Positions 16,470 to 24,024 of a DNA stretch of 64,000 bases are shown in pieces (position 1 is the stretch's first letter; each line of letters starts with the position of its first letter). Both the position numbers and the translations under genes were made by a program. The DNA is from Pseudomonas botevensis (GTDB lineage Bacteria; Pseudomonadota; Gammaproteobacteria; Pseudomonadales; Pseudomonadaceae). The stretch lies in the NCBI RefSeq assembly GCF_019145475.1, contig NZ_JAHTKI010000021.1, positions 62,001-126,000 of the forward strand, given 5' to 3'. The notes below the pieces were generated by a model. That model was not told where the DNA came from. It saw only the letters and a program-made list of their open reading frames with translations, and ran no database searches.

Positions 16470-17573
16470 CTACACAACAATACTAAAACCACTTCCCCCC
16501 ATCACAACCCCATTAACCATCACCGTCACCTCATGCCGCCCGCCATAATGCTTCCTTGTCGTAAAATCCCGAATCACCTGACTCCGCTTCATCCCCTCAA
16601 CCCCAAATCCCACCAAATCCATCCCCTTCAACTTGAACACCTTCCTCGAAGTCCCGCCATTCCCCTTCACATAGTCAATCGAATAATCAATCACCAACCG
16701 CTGCGCCTCGGGCACCGTGGAGCGCACGGTAAACGACAACGTAATCGTCTCTCCAAGCCGCACCTCCGCCGGTTCCACCTTCACATCGATCAATTCAACC
16801 TCAGGCTTCCCTCCAGCCCCAATCACCGTCAGCGCCCGTTGATCGCCCTGTTTAATCAAATTCCGCAACGCATGCCTGGCAATCCACGCTGTGTGCTTGT
16901 TCCCCAGGTCCCAGCCTTCAATCGTGTCCAGCACCCATTCCGGGTGTTCCTTGGTCACGTCATTCAGGTGGTTCGCCACGGATTTGCGCACATAGAGGCT
17001 GTCGTCTGCTTTCAAGCGGTCGAGGATTCCCGCTGCCAATGACGGATCTGCCTGCACCGGTTCGAGGCGAAACGACCAAGGCAATCGCGGGCGGCTGCCT
17101 TCGCTGGCCAATCGGCGAATGTGGTGGTTCTCGTCGCGGGTCCAGTCGTGCATGTGTTCAAGGGTGCGTTCGAGGTCGGTGCGCAGGAAGTGGCGGATGG
17201 CGAACTCGGAGGAGCCGAAGGTGGTGAAGTATTTGAGCGCGTCCATCGAGCGGTCGAAGTCGTGGGCGCCGTAGCTGGCGACGTAGTGCGGCAGGCTCAT
17301 GGTGACGAAGGCGCTGTTGAGGCGCGGGGCGAGGGCGTGGAGGATTTGTAGGGCGTCGGCGTAGTCCGACGGCAGCACGGCGTGCAGGCTTTCGCTGACG
17401 CGGGCCAGGCGTTGCATGATCGACAGGTCGGCGAGGCCGTGGTTGGCGTGTTTAAGGAAAGACTTGGCGTTGAATTCCGGGTACACGGCGCGGGTTTCGT
17501 CGGCGATGTGTTGCAGGCGTTCGGCGTTGAAGATTTCTTTCAGCGCCGAGGCGGCGGTTTCGTTGGCGCTCAT
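16470..17573 (-). CDS. alkC: AlkC/AlkD-type DNA glycosylase with C-terminal Ig-like domain
   Basis: A 367-residue DNA alkylation repair enzyme. The first 260 residues are helical HEAT-like repeats (SDYADALQILHALAPRLNSA, SLYVRKSVANHLNDVTKEHP, HTAWIARHALRNLIKQGDQR), the architecture of the AlkC/AlkD glycosylases that excise N3- or N7-alkylpurines. The last 100 residues form an Ig-like domain (VEPAEVRLGETITLSFTVRS), found in the AlkC subgroup. Start ATG 17573 follows the glutathione transferase stop by a few bases on the same strand, so the two are cotranscribed. The product acts on cytoplasmic DNA. Confidence 0.85.
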   Translation of the reverse strand: MSANETAASALKEIFNAERLQHIADETRAVYPEFNAKSFLKHANHGLADLSIMQRLARVSESLHAVLPSDYADALQILHALAPRLNSAFVTMSLPHYVASYGAHDFDRSMDALKYFTTFGSSEFAIRHFLRTDLERTLEHMHDWTRDENHHIRRLASEGSRPRLPWSFRLEPVQADPSLAAGILDRLKADDSLYVRKSVANHLNDVTKEHPEWVLDTIEGWDLGNKHTAWIARHALRNLIKQGDQRALTVIGAGGKPEVELIDVKVEPAEVRLGETITLSFTVRSTVPEAQRLVIDYSIDYVKGNGGTSRKVFKLKGMDLVGFGVEGMKRSQVIRDFTTRKHYGGRHEVTVMVNGVVMGGSGFSIVV

Positions 17574-17575
17574 GG

Positions 17576-18181
17576 TCAGTTCATCGGGGTGCTGGTGAAG
17601 GCTTCGAGGCTTTCGGCGTACGCGGTGTATTGGGCGATGCGCGGGAAGCGTTCGGCGCTGATCTGGTCGGGGACGACGAGGCCGGTGAAGCTCCAGGCGA
17701 CGGCGAGGGTGATGCCGTCCTGGGCGAGGCTGCCGTCGGTGGGCAGCGGTTGTTGGCTCAGTTCGTGTTCGAGGGCGGTGAACGCGGCGGCGAGTTGGCT
17801 TTCGACGCGTTCGACCCACGGCTGGTATTGAATCTCGGCCGGGCGCAGGTTGCGTTCGTAATAAAGCTGCACGGCTTTTTCGCAGGCGGCGAGGCCCAGG
17901 CCGATCAGGCGCAGGGCTTTGCTGCGTTGGCTCAGGTCGCTGGGCAGCAGGGTTTTGCCGGACAGGGCTTCGAGGTAGTCGAGGATCAGCGTTGAATCGA
18001 TGAGGACTTCGCCGTCGTCGAGAACCAGGGTGGGCGCTTTAACCACCGGGTTGATCTGCTGGAAACGCTCGAAATGACGGAATACGGACACCGGGTCATG
18101 GTCCAGTGTGATCCCCAGGCGTTTGGCGGAGATGGCCACGCGGCGTACGTAAGGGGAGTCGAGCATGCCGATCAGTTTCAT
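17576..18181 (-). CDS. Glutathione S-transferase family protein
   Basis: A 201-residue protein with an N-terminal thioredoxin-like domain (MKLIGMLDSPYVRRVAISAK, cis-Pro in VVKAPTLVLDDG, then DSTLILDYLE for glutathione gamma-glutamyl contacts) and an all-helical C-terminal domain. Such enzymes conjugate glutathione to electrophiles. The start is MKLIGM at 18181, with GAAGGAA upstream; the frame can extend to a TTG at 18196. It directly precedes alkC in one transcription unit, linking scavenging of alkylating electrophiles with repair of alkylated DNA. Confidence 0.9.
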   Translation of the reverse strand: MKLIGMLDSPYVRRVAISAKRLGITLDHDPVSVFRHFERFQQINPVVKAPTLVLDDGEVLIDSTLILDYLEALSGKTLLPSDLSQRSKALRLIGLGLAACEKAVQLYYERNLRPAEIQYQPWVERVESQLAAAFTALEHELSQQPLPTDGSLAQDGITLAVAWSFTGLVVPDQISAERFPRIAQYTAYAESLEAFTSTPMN

Positions 18182-18592
18182 GACGCGTTCCTTCAAGTCG
18201 AACCGGGGGAGGGCATAACGTAGCTGAGGTTGTGGGGATTGTCAGTGGGCGAAAGCGATATCCTCGGGCGAGGGTTGAATGTAAAGAATTGCGACAAACC
18301 GCCGCGTATTAGCCGTTTGTCTTCTATATACAGCCGCTCGGCTGAATTTCTTGCTATAAACGCACTCCGATGAGCGCCGTGAAGCCTGTGTCAGAGCAGT
18401 TTCCGGGCTTTGTCGGACAAATTCCCGGTATTTACAGTTGCTGGCGCCTCAAACGGGCCTTAGACTGCCGCCCCTTCGTAAATTGAGTGCCGGGTGGCGT
18501 TTGCAATAAACGATGCCTTTTCGACAACCGGACACGGTTTGCCGGAACGCTCCCTAATTCGCCTTAATGCACGTTTTTTTATAGAGATATCA
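18182..18592. other. Long non-coding gap upstream of the DksA-like gene
   Basis: About 410 bp separate the divergent glutathione transferase and DksA-like genes. An AT-rich stretch near 18308-18356 (GTCTTCTATATACAGCC, then CTTGCTATAAACG) could hold promoters. I find no ORF with a ribosome site. A long 5' leader on the DksA-like transcript is possible. Confidence 0.5.
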
Positions 18593-18997
18593 ATGACAAA
18601 GGACAAGTTGCTGGCCATGCCGGCAGATGACTACATGAACGCCGAGCAGCACGCTTTCTTCACCGCGCTGCTGCAGAACATGAAAGTCGAAACCCATGAG
18701 CGCATTGAGCAGAACCGTATCGCTATCGAAAGCCTGGACACTCCGGCTGACCCGGCGGACGCGGCATCGGTCGAAGAAGAGCGCACCTGGCTGGTGAACG
18801 CGATCGATCGCGACCAGCGCATGCTGCCGCAGCTGGAACAGGCCCTTGAGCGCATCAAGGAAGACAGCTTTGGCTGGTGCGACGACAGCGGCGAGCCGAT
18901 TGGCCTGAAACGCCTGCTGATCAGCCCGACCACCAAGTACTGCATCGAAGCTCAAGAGCGTCACGAGCAGATCGACAAGCACCAGCGTCAGGCCTGA
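18593..18997 (+). CDS. DksA/TraR family protein with incomplete zinc finger
   Basis: A 134-residue DksA-type regulator that would insert its coiled coil into the RNA polymerase secondary channel and modulate the stringent response with ppGpp. A long helical hairpin spans residues 20-95 (AFFTALLQNMKVETHERIEQ; DRDQRMLPQLEQALERIKED). The zinc-finger region FGWCDDSGEP...SPTTKYCIEAQERHEQ keeps only two of the four cysteines (CxxS and TxxC). Zinc-independent DksA2-type paralogues in Pseudomonas have lost ligands in the same region and substitute for DksA under zinc limitation; this may be such a protein. Start ATG 18593 follows ATAGAGATATCA. Confidence 0.85.
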   Translation: MTKDKLLAMPADDYMNAEQHAFFTALLQNMKVETHERIEQNRIAIESLDTPADPADAASVEEERTWLVNAIDRDQRMLPQLEQALERIKEDSFGWCDDSGEPIGLKRLLISPTTKYCIEAQERHEQIDKHQRQA

Positions 18998-19033
18998 TTT
19001 CTTGCGGTAACCCATCAAAGTGGGTTGCCCCGA

Positions 19034-19087
19034 AAAGATCGCAGCCTTCGCTCGCTTCCATTGAGGCGGGCGAAGGCTGCGATCTTT
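19034..19087. repeat. REPIN-like inverted repeat (AAAGATCGCAGCCTTCGC)
   Basis: AAAGATCGCAGCCTTCGC at 19034-19051 has its perfect reverse complement at 19070-19087 around an 18-bp loop. This GATCGCAGCCTTCG arm is a familiar dispersed intergenic repeat of fluorescens-group genomes. A smaller AACCCA/TGGGTT hairpin just before it (19008-19025) may terminate the DksA-like gene. Confidence 0.8.
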
Positions 19088-19222
19088 GCTTTTGCTCGTC
19101 TGCAAGATGCTTGCACCGTTCCATTGATCTGCTGCAAACCCCACGACTAACGGACCATGGATAATGGCGCTGTAGTGGCGTTTAATGCAGCCACAACAAT
19201 GAGAAACGCGTGGGGTATCGAA

Positions 19223-20827
19223 ATGACGAGAGATGGATCTCTGGTTGCGGCTCTGCCTGCACCAGTTGTTTTGCCGAAGAATCGCTGGCTGGCGCCGAGC
19301 CTGCAAAGTGTCGCCCTGATGCTGTTGCTCGCCGGCATGACCCTGGGCGGCTGGTCTTTATATGTCGGCATGCCGCTGGCGGTGCTGATTGTCTGGCTGC
19401 CGCGTCTGCGCTCCCGCGCCATTCCCGAGGCGCAGCCTGTCGATAGCGGCAGCGCGATTGCCGAACTCACCCGAGATCTTTCCTACACCACCAGTCATAA
19501 CGCGCTGTCGGCGGCGGGCGTGGCGTTTTCCGTCAAGGAACTGGCCAGCAAGCTGCAATCGCAACTCGACGCAGCGGCGCAGATCGTCAGCAACGCCGAG
19601 GTGATGATCGCCACCGAACAGGCCACCTCGCAGCTCAGTCGTGAAGCGCTGGGTGCGGCCAGTGAGGCCCATCACAGCAGCGCGGCGGGGCGTACCGAAC
19701 TGGTCGACTCGATCTCGCGCATGCGCCAGCTCAGCGAGCGGGCCAATGCCAGCCGCGAGTTGATCGAAGCCTTGAGCCAGCGCAGCGACGATATCCAGCG
19801 CGTGACCCTGGTGATTCAGTCGATCGCCAGCCAGACCAATTTGCTGGCCCTGAACGCGGCGATTGAAGCGGCCCGTGCCGGCGAGCATGGTCGCGGTTTT
19901 GCCGTGGTGGCGGACGAGGTGCGCGGCCTGGCGGCGCGCACGGCGTCGGCGACTGGTGAGGTCGGCGAGATGGTCGCTGACATCCAGCAACGCACCGCGC
20001 AGGTGGTGGAGCAGATTCGTCAGCTTTCCGATGACTTGCACAGCGGCGTCGAGCAGGTCGAACACACGGGCGAGCATCTGGAAAACATCGCGCGGCTGGC
20101 GGCGGGAGTGGAGGGTCAGGTCGGCGAAATCGCCCGTGGCGCGGAGACTAATCGCGAGCAACTCGACAGCCTGTTCACCGCCATCGAGCAGATGCGCAGC
20201 GATCTGGCGATCAGCGATCAACAGACCCGGCGCCTGGCCGAGGCGGCGGTACAGATGGAAGGGCAGGCGGAAACCATCAGCGAACGCCTGGCGGAAGTCG
20301 GGCTGGATGACTATCACCAGCGGGTCTACGATCTGGCACGGGAAGGGGCGGCGCAGATTGCCGCGCGTTTCGAGGCGGATGTCGATCAGGGCCGGGTCAG
20401 TCTCGAAGACTTGTTCGACCGACAGTATCAAGCGATTCCCAACACCCAACCGGCCAAGTTCCAGACCCGTTTCGACCGCTACACCGATCAGGTGCTGCCG
20501 GCGATTCAGGAACCGTTGCTGCCGCGTCATGAGGGTCTGGTGTTCGCGATTGCCTGTACGCAACAGGGGTATGTGCCGACCCACAACCAGATCTTCAGCC
20601 AGCCGCTGACCGGCGATGCGCAGGTCGATACCGTCCACAACCGTACCAAACGCAAGTTCGCCGACCGTACCGGCATCCGCTGCGGCAGCCATCAGCAACC
20701 GGTGCTGTTGCAGACCTACACCCGCGATACCGGCGAGCTGATGCACGATTTGTCGGTGCCGATCATGGTCAAGGGCCGGCATTGGGGCGGCTTGCGCCTG
20801 GGCTACAAACCGGAAAACCCGCGCTGA
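19223..20827 (+). CDS. Methyl-accepting chemotaxis protein with C-terminal soluble domain
   Basis: About 534 residues. Two close hydrophobic segments near the N-terminus (APSLQSVALMLLLAGMTLGG and LYVGMPLAVLIVWLP, about residues 25-60) anchor it without a sizeable periplasmic domain. The signalling domain is a long coiled coil whose conserved hairpin tip reads QTNLLALNAAIEAARAGEHG followed by GFAVVADEVRGLA, contacting CheA/CheW. Unusually, the last 150 residues form a globular cytoplasmic domain (FETRFDRY-like region QTRFDRYTDQVLPAIQEPLL; GLVFAIACTQQGYVPTHNQI), probably a cache-like internal sensor. Starts at 19199 and 19157 are alternatives. It is monocistronic. Confidence 0.85.
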   Translation: MTRDGSLVAALPAPVVLPKNRWLAPSLQSVALMLLLAGMTLGGWSLYVGMPLAVLIVWLPRLRSRAIPEAQPVDSGSAIAELTRDLSYTTSHNALSAAGVAFSVKELASKLQSQLDAAAQIVSNAEVMIATEQATSQLSREALGAASEAHHSSAAGRTELVDSISRMRQLSERANASRELIEALSQRSDDIQRVTLVIQSIASQTNLLALNAAIEAARAGEHGRGFAVVADEVRGLAARTASATGEVGEMVADIQQRTAQVVEQIRQLSDDLHSGVEQVEHTGEHLENIARLAAGVEGQVGEIARGAETNREQLDSLFTAIEQMRSDLAISDQQTRRLAEAAVQMEGQAETISERLAEVGLDDYHQRVYDLAREGAAQIAARFEADVDQGRVSLEDLFDRQYQAIPNTQPAKFQTRFDRYTDQVLPAIQEPLLPRHEGLVFAIACTQQGYVPTHNQIFSQPLTGDAQVDTVHNRTKRKFADRTGIRCGSHQQPVLLQTYTRDTGELMHDLSVPIMVKGRHWGGLRLGYKPENPR

Positions 20828-20940
20828 GGCATTGTTGCCGGATCTGCAATTGAGCTGTGCAGCGGGGTCGGTGTTTCCTGTTGACCGAACTCATTAACAT
20901 GCCTACTTAGTTAGGTAGCTAATGAAATCGAGAGGTCAAC

Positions 20941-21144
20941 ATGCAAAGCAGAGTCGATGTTGCCGTGATGATCGGCAGTGGTGTGCCCGCCGGACTGCGT
21001 GCGATGGGGCAGAGCGTCTGCTGGGTGGTGCTGCTCAATGGCGAGCGGCGAGGCACCGCATTCGCCAGTCGGGTCGAGGCTGAGGAGTGCAAGGCTGCCT
21101 GGCTCGCGCAATTGAACGCCGGGCCGCGCGACAGCCTGCACTGA
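20941..21144 (+). CDS. Small hypothetical protein
   Basis: A 67-residue protein (MQSRVDVAVMIGSGVPAGLR) with GAGAGGT correctly spaced before the ATG. The second half, WVVLLNGERRGTAFASRVEAEECKAAW, resembles small DUF2188-like proteins in which a beta hairpin precedes an Ala-rich helix, and it is weakly similar in layout to the small protein at 49756. No signal peptide. The function is unknown. Confidence 0.65.
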   Translation: MQSRVDVAVMIGSGVPAGLRAMGQSVCWVVLLNGERRGTAFASRVEAEECKAAWLAQLNAGPRDSLH

Positions 21145-21150
21145 GCGGAT

Positions 21151-21387
21151 CTACTGGCCGTCGTGCAGCCGCACGTTGAGCTCATCCACCATCACCGCTT
21201 CTTCGCCATCGGCGCGCAGCCATTCCTTGAGTAACTGGGCCTGTTGCGGGGTCCAGAAATCGGCATCGATCAGTTTGGTTCCGGGATCCAGCGGATGGGC
21301 GCCGATGAAGTCGTCGATGGCCGAGCCTTCGGACGGCAATCCCAGTTGATCGAACAGGGTTTTCAGATCATACGCAGGCAGTTCCAT
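21151..21387 (-). CDS. DUF2789 family protein
   Basis: A 78-residue acidic cytoplasmic protein typical of DUF2789: LPAYDLKTLFDQLGLPSEGS then IDDFIGAHPLDPGTKLIDADFW. The start is the second of tandem ATGs, six bases after AAGGAG. It converges with the small gene ending at 21144. The family has no known role. Confidence 0.85.
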   Translation of the reverse strand: MELPAYDLKTLFDQLGLPSEGSAIDDFIGAHPLDPGTKLIDADFWTPQQAQLLKEWLRADGEEAVMVDELNVRLHDGQ

Positions 21388-21451
21388 CATGTGCTCCTTG
21401 TGGCGGGCGCCGGGATGGCGCGAACAATCACTCCCTTTATCTGAGGCAGGC

Positions 21452-21712
21452 TCAGGCCAGGAGTTCGATCCGGGCTTCAAGAGAACGGGCGAGGGCACAG
21501 GCCTGGTTGTGGTCCTCGCGGAAACCTCTTACACGTCCCGTCGCCGTTTCCTTGATGTGAAAAAAAGCGATCCCGGCCGGCACCACTTGAAACAGCGGTG
21601 GTCTTGTACTTTGGTTCGGTGGCGACGGTTCATGCCGGGGTGACAAATGCATGGCGCAGGTGTGGTTGGCTGGGGTGCCGGCAGGCAAAAACAGATGTGT
21701 CAGGGTACACAT
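21452..21712 (-). CDS. Small hypothetical protein
   Basis: An 86-residue frame. The C-terminal 45 residues (VVPAGIAFFHIKETATGRVR, then GFREDHNQACALARSLEARI) look like a small conserved Pseudomonas domain with a beta hairpin and a helix. ATG 21712 has a strong site (AAAGGAC, then TTCAT), so the longer start is taken although the N-terminal half (MCTLTHLFLPAGTPANHTCA) looks less conserved. An internal ATG at 21652 is an alternative. Confidence 0.6.
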   Translation of the reverse strand: MCTLTHLFLPAGTPANHTCAMHLSPRHEPSPPNQSTRPPLFQVVPAGIAFFHIKETATGRVRGFREDHNQACALARSLEARIELLA

Positions 21713-22127
21713 ATGAAGTCCTTTTCATGGATTGACCCGCATTTACAGGACGCTGCGGGTAGTCGTGACCCACATCGCTGCTCTAGAATCGCCAACACCT
21801 GTTGACGACATGGCGTTATCTAAAGCAATTTTTTGCCGGCGATATGTCGGAAAAGTGATTTTCTCGGTGAGTTTTTTCCCTAAAGTTTGAAGTCAGTTTC
21901 CTCTGGCCGCCCGTGAGGCGTTTTCCTTCAACGCGCGGCGAACGTGATTACAGGTTTCGTGAGTGGCATTGCAGTAGTCTTGTGCACCTTCGCGCAGGCT
22001 GAATGTTCGGCTCACTTCAGGCTTTTATTTGAGTTTTTGGCAGCAACGTCTGGCCGTGCAACGTGCCGTTTTTCTGCCGTGCGCGCTTTCTGTGCGCGGC
22101 ACTCTTTTCAGCTGTGGGGATGTACTT
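21713..22127. other. Non-coding gap
   Basis: About 415 bp between divergent small genes. It has AT-rich patches near 21815-21895 (TTTTCTCGGTGAGTTTTTTCCC) that may hold promoters. The short frames here lack ribosome sites and I see no stable structured RNA. Confidence 0.4.
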
Positions 22128-22598
22128 TTGGCAGTCAGTAATCTGGATATGCATGCTTTGTTCGTGCTGGGTGATTTGCGGGCAAAGCTGGTCAAGCAGT
22201 TTCAATCGCGTTTTGTTTACGTCACCGAACAGAACCCGGAAGGCATTTACGTCGCCGAGATCGATACCGAATCGGCCCTGGTGGTCGATGACAAGCCGGG
22301 CCTGAAGCTCAAGGTCGGCGATCATTTCAGTGCTTCGGTGCTGCCCAGCCGTGAGGGCGGCAAGTTCGACATCCGCTTTCGCGAAGTCAAACTGACGGTG
22401 TACGGCCTCGGCGACTATGCGTTTGTCACCACTGCCGACGGTCACGGCATCGTGTTCCGCGAAAGCCATAACGTGGTCACCGTGTTCGCGGCCAACGAGC
22501 AGTTGAAGGAAGGCCTGACCAAAACCCTGAAAGCCGTCACCGCCAAAGCCGCCAAGTGGCGCAAGGGCGAACTGGTCACATTCAAGGCCAGTGAGTGA
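22128..22598 (+). CDS. Conserved hypothetical protein
   Basis: A 156-residue soluble protein: LAVSNLDMHALFVLGDLRAK then KLVKQFQSRFVYVTEQNPEG, with a beta-rich middle (GDYAFVTTADGHGIVFRESH) and a basic C-terminus (TAKAAKWRKGELVTFKASE). I place the start at TTG 22128 because GGGGA sits seven bases upstream; ATG 22149 is the alternative and has no such site. It overlaps the next gene by four bases, implying translational coupling. The function is unknown. Confidence 0.7.
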   Translation: MAVSNLDMHALFVLGDLRAKLVKQFQSRFVYVTEQNPEGIYVAEIDTESALVVDDKPGLKLKVGDHFSASVLPSREGGKFDIRFREVKLTVYGLGDYAFVTTADGHGIVFRESHNVVTVFAANEQLKEGLTKTLKAVTAKAAKWRKGELVTFKASE

Positions 22599-22801
22599 GC
22601 GCTGTGAGCCGCGCCGATTTCCACCTGCAAAACCTCGACAGCGCACGCGAGGAAGCCCGGCGCCTGTTCGCGGCGAAGGCCGAACGGCAAGGGGCGTGGC
22701 TGGGTTGGGTCGCCTCGCAGATTTACGCGTTGCGCCCGGCGGAATACGCCAGCATGGTCAGACGCGAGCTGCAACGCTTGCAGGAAATGTCTGAAAAGTA
22801 A
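22595..22801 (+). CDS. Small conserved hypothetical protein
   Basis: A 68-residue helical protein (GTG start, MSAVSRADFHLQNLDSAREE) with many Arg/Glu residues and one aromatic cluster (GAWLGWVASQIYAL). Its start overlaps the stop of the preceding gene by four bases (GTGA), so it is the second gene of a two-gene unit. There is no signal peptide. The role is unknown. Confidence 0.7.
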   Translation: MSAVSRADFHLQNLDSAREEARRLFAAKAERQGAWLGWVASQIYALRPAEYASMVRRELQRLQEMSEK

Positions 22802-22929
22802 CCTCGTCCGGGGCATCGCCCTGAAAAAGCAGGAACCTCGTCTACAGTCAGTTGACTGAGTATTCAGAGGCTTGCGGTCTTCCATCAGGCCATCCTGCTA
22901 TTGCTGTGAACAGCACGAGGTGCAAAAGC

Positions 22930-23946
22930 ATGAACGGATTTCGACGGTTGCTGGCCGCCTGGCTAGCCACATTGAGCTTGCTGGCAGCGACACCGGCGGT
23001 GAATGCGGCCACCACGCCAATCCACTTTGCCGACCTGAACTGGGAAAGCGGCAGTCTGATCACCGATGTTCTGCGGATCATCGTCGAGAAGGGCTACGGG
23101 TTGCCGACCGATACCTTGCCGGGCACTACCATCACCCTGGAAACCGCGCTGGCCAACAATGACATTCAGGTCATTGGTGAGGAGTGGGCCGGGCGCAGTC
23201 CGGTATGGGTCAAGGCGGAGGCCGAAGGCAAGGTCGCGAGCCTGGGCGATACGGTGAAGGGCGCTACCGAAGGCTGGTGGGTGCCGGAGTACGTGATCAA
23301 GGGCGACCCGGCCAAGGGCATCAAGCCGCTGGCGCCGGACCTGCGCAGCGTCACTGACCTGAAGAAATACAAGGACGTGTTCAAGGACCCGGAAAACCCG
23401 AGCAAGGGGCGTTTCCTCAACAGCCCGATCGGCTGGACTTCGGAAGTGGTGAACAAGCAGAAACTCACCGCCTACGGACTCCAGGATGACTTCACCAATT
23501 TCCGCAGTGGCTCCGGCGCGGCGCTGGATGCCGAGATCAGTTCGTCGATCCGCCGGGGCAAACCGGTGCTGTTCTATTACTGGTCGCCGACGCCGCTGCT
23601 CGGCAAGTTCAAACTGGTTCAGCTGGAAGAGCCACCCTTCAACGCCGAGGCCTGGAAGACCCTGACCGACGCCGATAACCCCAACCCGCAACCGACCCGC
23701 TCGCTGGCTTCGAAGCTGTCGATCGGGGTGTCTGCGCCGTTCCAGAAGCAATATCCGGACATTGCGGCGTTTTTCAGCAAGGTCGACTTTCCGATTGAAG
23801 ACTTGAACAAGGCTTTGGCGGACATGAGCGACAAACACACGCCGCCCCGGGAAGCAGCGGAGATGTTCATGAAGACCCATCCGAACGTGTGGCAGGCGTG
23901 GTTGCCGAAGGATGTGGCGGATAAGGTGGCGGCTGAACTGAAATAG
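22930..23946 (+). CDS. Glycine betaine/proline-type ABC transporter substrate-binding protein
   Basis: A 338-residue periplasmic binding protein of the OpuAC/ProX type. A Sec signal peptide (LLAAWLATLSLLAATPAVNA) is followed by IHFADLNWESGSLITDVLRI and a type II binding fold. It contains the tryptophan-rich positions GEEWAGRSPVWV, EGWWVPEYVI and FYYWSPTP, expected for cation-pi binding of quaternary amines. No permease or ATPase gene is adjacent, so it is an orphan binding protein that would feed a transporter encoded elsewhere. A 14-bp palindrome (CAGTCAGTTGACTG, 22845-22858) lies upstream and may be an operator. Confidence 0.88.
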   Translation: MNGFRRLLAAWLATLSLLAATPAVNAATTPIHFADLNWESGSLITDVLRIIVEKGYGLPTDTLPGTTITLETALANNDIQVIGEEWAGRSPVWVKAEAEGKVASLGDTVKGATEGWWVPEYVIKGDPAKGIKPLAPDLRSVTDLKKYKDVFKDPENPSKGRFLNSPIGWTSEVVNKQKLTAYGLQDDFTNFRSGSGAALDAEISSSIRRGKPVLFYYWSPTPLLGKFKLVQLEEPPFNAEAWKTLTDADNPNPQPTRSLASKLSIGVSAPFQKQYPDIAAFFSKVDFPIEDLNKALADMSDKHTPPREAAEMFMKTHPNVWQAWLPKDVADKVAAELK

Positions 23947-23966
23947 GTGCGCTGAGCTTTCGGGCG

Positions 23967-24022
23967 CTTTCGCGGGCAGGCCCGCTCCCATGCTTTCGTG
24001 GGAGTGGGCCTGCCCGCGAAGC
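23967..24022. repeat. REPIN (two inverted REP sequences)
   Basis: TTCGCGGGCAGGCCCGCTCC and its inverted copy (one mismatch) flank TGCTTTCG. It fills the gap between two convergent genes and is a likely bidirectional transcript end. Confidence 0.85.
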
Positions 24023-24024
24023 TT

